From: Polytrichum commune
Lineage: Eukaryota; Streptophyta; Polytrichopsida; Polytrichales; Polytrichaceae
Reading direction: 5' to 3'
Length of the DNA: 64,000 nucleotides
Assembly (NCBI GenBank): GCA_950295325.1
Contig: OX485806.1
Location: 45,443,169 to 45,507,168 of the forward strand
The position numbers and the translations under genes were made by a program. Positions 63,430 to 64,000 of the stretch are shown here, piece after piece. The notes beneath the pieces were generated by a model. The model was not told the origin of the DNA. It did no database searches and worked only from the letters and a program-made list of their open reading frames with translations. Positions within the stretch are counted from its first letter, which is position 1; each line of letters opens with the position of its first letter.

Positions 63430-63660
63430 AAGCAACAAGGAGTAGCGGCAACAGCATAGCATCACACCAGGGAGGAGCATCAGCACAACACCGCGTAGCA
63501 GAGAGGAGCGGATTGAAGAGGAGCGTCGGAGCGGGGAGGGCGGGCCAGGAGCATCGGAGCGAGGCCGGCGGGGCGGGACTGACCTAGCCTCGGGCATTTT
63601 TTGGGATTGCCCACCGCCCGACGAGTGCAAAGCTCGTCGGGGGTATTTAGGTTGCCCCGT
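63430..63660. other. GC-rich patch with a perfect hairpin
   Basis: GC and GGAG-rich repeats (GGAGCATCGGAGCG type) lead to a perfect inverted repeat, CCCGACGAG at 63617-63625 and CTCGTCGGG at 63633-63641, with a 7-base loop. Overlapping ORFs on both strands are low complexity. It may be a transposon end or a decayed promoter island; I cannot tell. Confidence 0.4.
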
Positions 63661-64000
63661 TCAATAGTGGGGCTGCAACTACATTGGGGATCTTTTGAAG
63701 GTTGTTGACTTATCAAACTATCACCTTATTGCACATAGTTGAAATCATGTTCCTGATCATGTTTATAATTGTGTTTAAATGAATGTTTCATCATTAGGAT
63801 AAATGAAAATATAGGAGGAGGTGAGTTATTCAATAAAAATAAATAATTAATAGACTGCACTTAAGAATCAATATTAACAAGACAAAAAAAAAACAAATCC
63901 ACAGTCCTTTAACTTCTTTGGTGCTTGGTTTTCAAAGAACTTGGAGTAGATGTGGATGTTGTGGCTGCAATCAAGCAATGACTATATCTTGATAGAATAA
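63661..64000. other. Right edge, no recognised feature
   Basis: AT-rich sequence with no ORF or repeat of note. Confidence 0.4.

Noticed and set aside
63192-63716. ORFs of 78-131 codons over the GC-rich patch
   Set aside because: Ala/Arg/Gly/Ser-rich low-complexity translations in overlapping frames on both strands.

Overview
The window reads as nuclear DNA of a land plant. It is AT-rich, has GT-AG introns of about 70-110 bp, and is filled with decayed Ty3/gypsy and Ty1/copia LTR retrotransposons, Mutator-like (MULE) transposases with SWIM zinc fingers, solo LTRs with 5-bp target duplications, and one SINE-like sequence. I cannot name the species. The mix of elements does not resemble the common crop genomes I know, so a non-flowering plant is possible, but that is a guess. 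No tRNA, rRNA or organelle genes were seen.

Layout. 1-3288: old LTR-like DNA holding a minus-strand solo LTR (402-2136, TSD TGAGG) and a tRNA-derived SINE-like element (about 2800-3010). 3289-5260: a tandem array carrying eight copies of a 20-bp palindrome. 5848-9490: the only intact large gene, a two-exon MULE transposase of about 1179 aa with D517/D583/E714 and a CxCx19CxH SWIM finger. 9927-12863: a pseudogene of an FCP1/NIF-type phosphatase, cut by an LTR element of the same family as the first solo LTR. 13.5-17.9 kb: AT-rich, nothing recognised. 17.9-20.3 kb: three copies (partial, full, partial) of a second LTR family, about 950 bp long. 20.8-26.4 kb: a decayed minus-strand gypsy element. 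26.5-30.4 kb: more of the second LTR family, with an initiator-Met PBS and integrase remnants. 31-33.5, 38-41 and 42.5-44 kb: three decayed copies of one copia family in alternating orientation; two of them are preceded by the same kind of degenerate repeat array. 45.5-50.7 kb: AT-rich, nothing recognised. 51.1-53.1 kb: another LTR of the first family. 53.3-54.3 kb: a 103-bp tandem array. 54.3-55.3 kb: a solo LTR with TSD ATTTT. 55.5-58.36 kb: a MULE pseudogene. 61.39-58.77 kb: an unrecognised multi-exon gene on the minus strand. The rest is intergenic with a small GC-rich patch.

How the parts relate. Two MULE-type transposase genes each lie just downstream of a tandem repeat array, which suggests the arrays are transposase-binding or subterminal sequences. 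The second MULE converges tail-to-tail with the unrecognised multi-exon gene about 400 bp away, an arrangement like mudrA/mudrB of maize MuDR. That pair, and the intact MULE with its palindrome array, are the best candidates for something new. Most other features record insertion, nesting, recombination to solo LTRs, and point decay, including C-to-T type stop codons.
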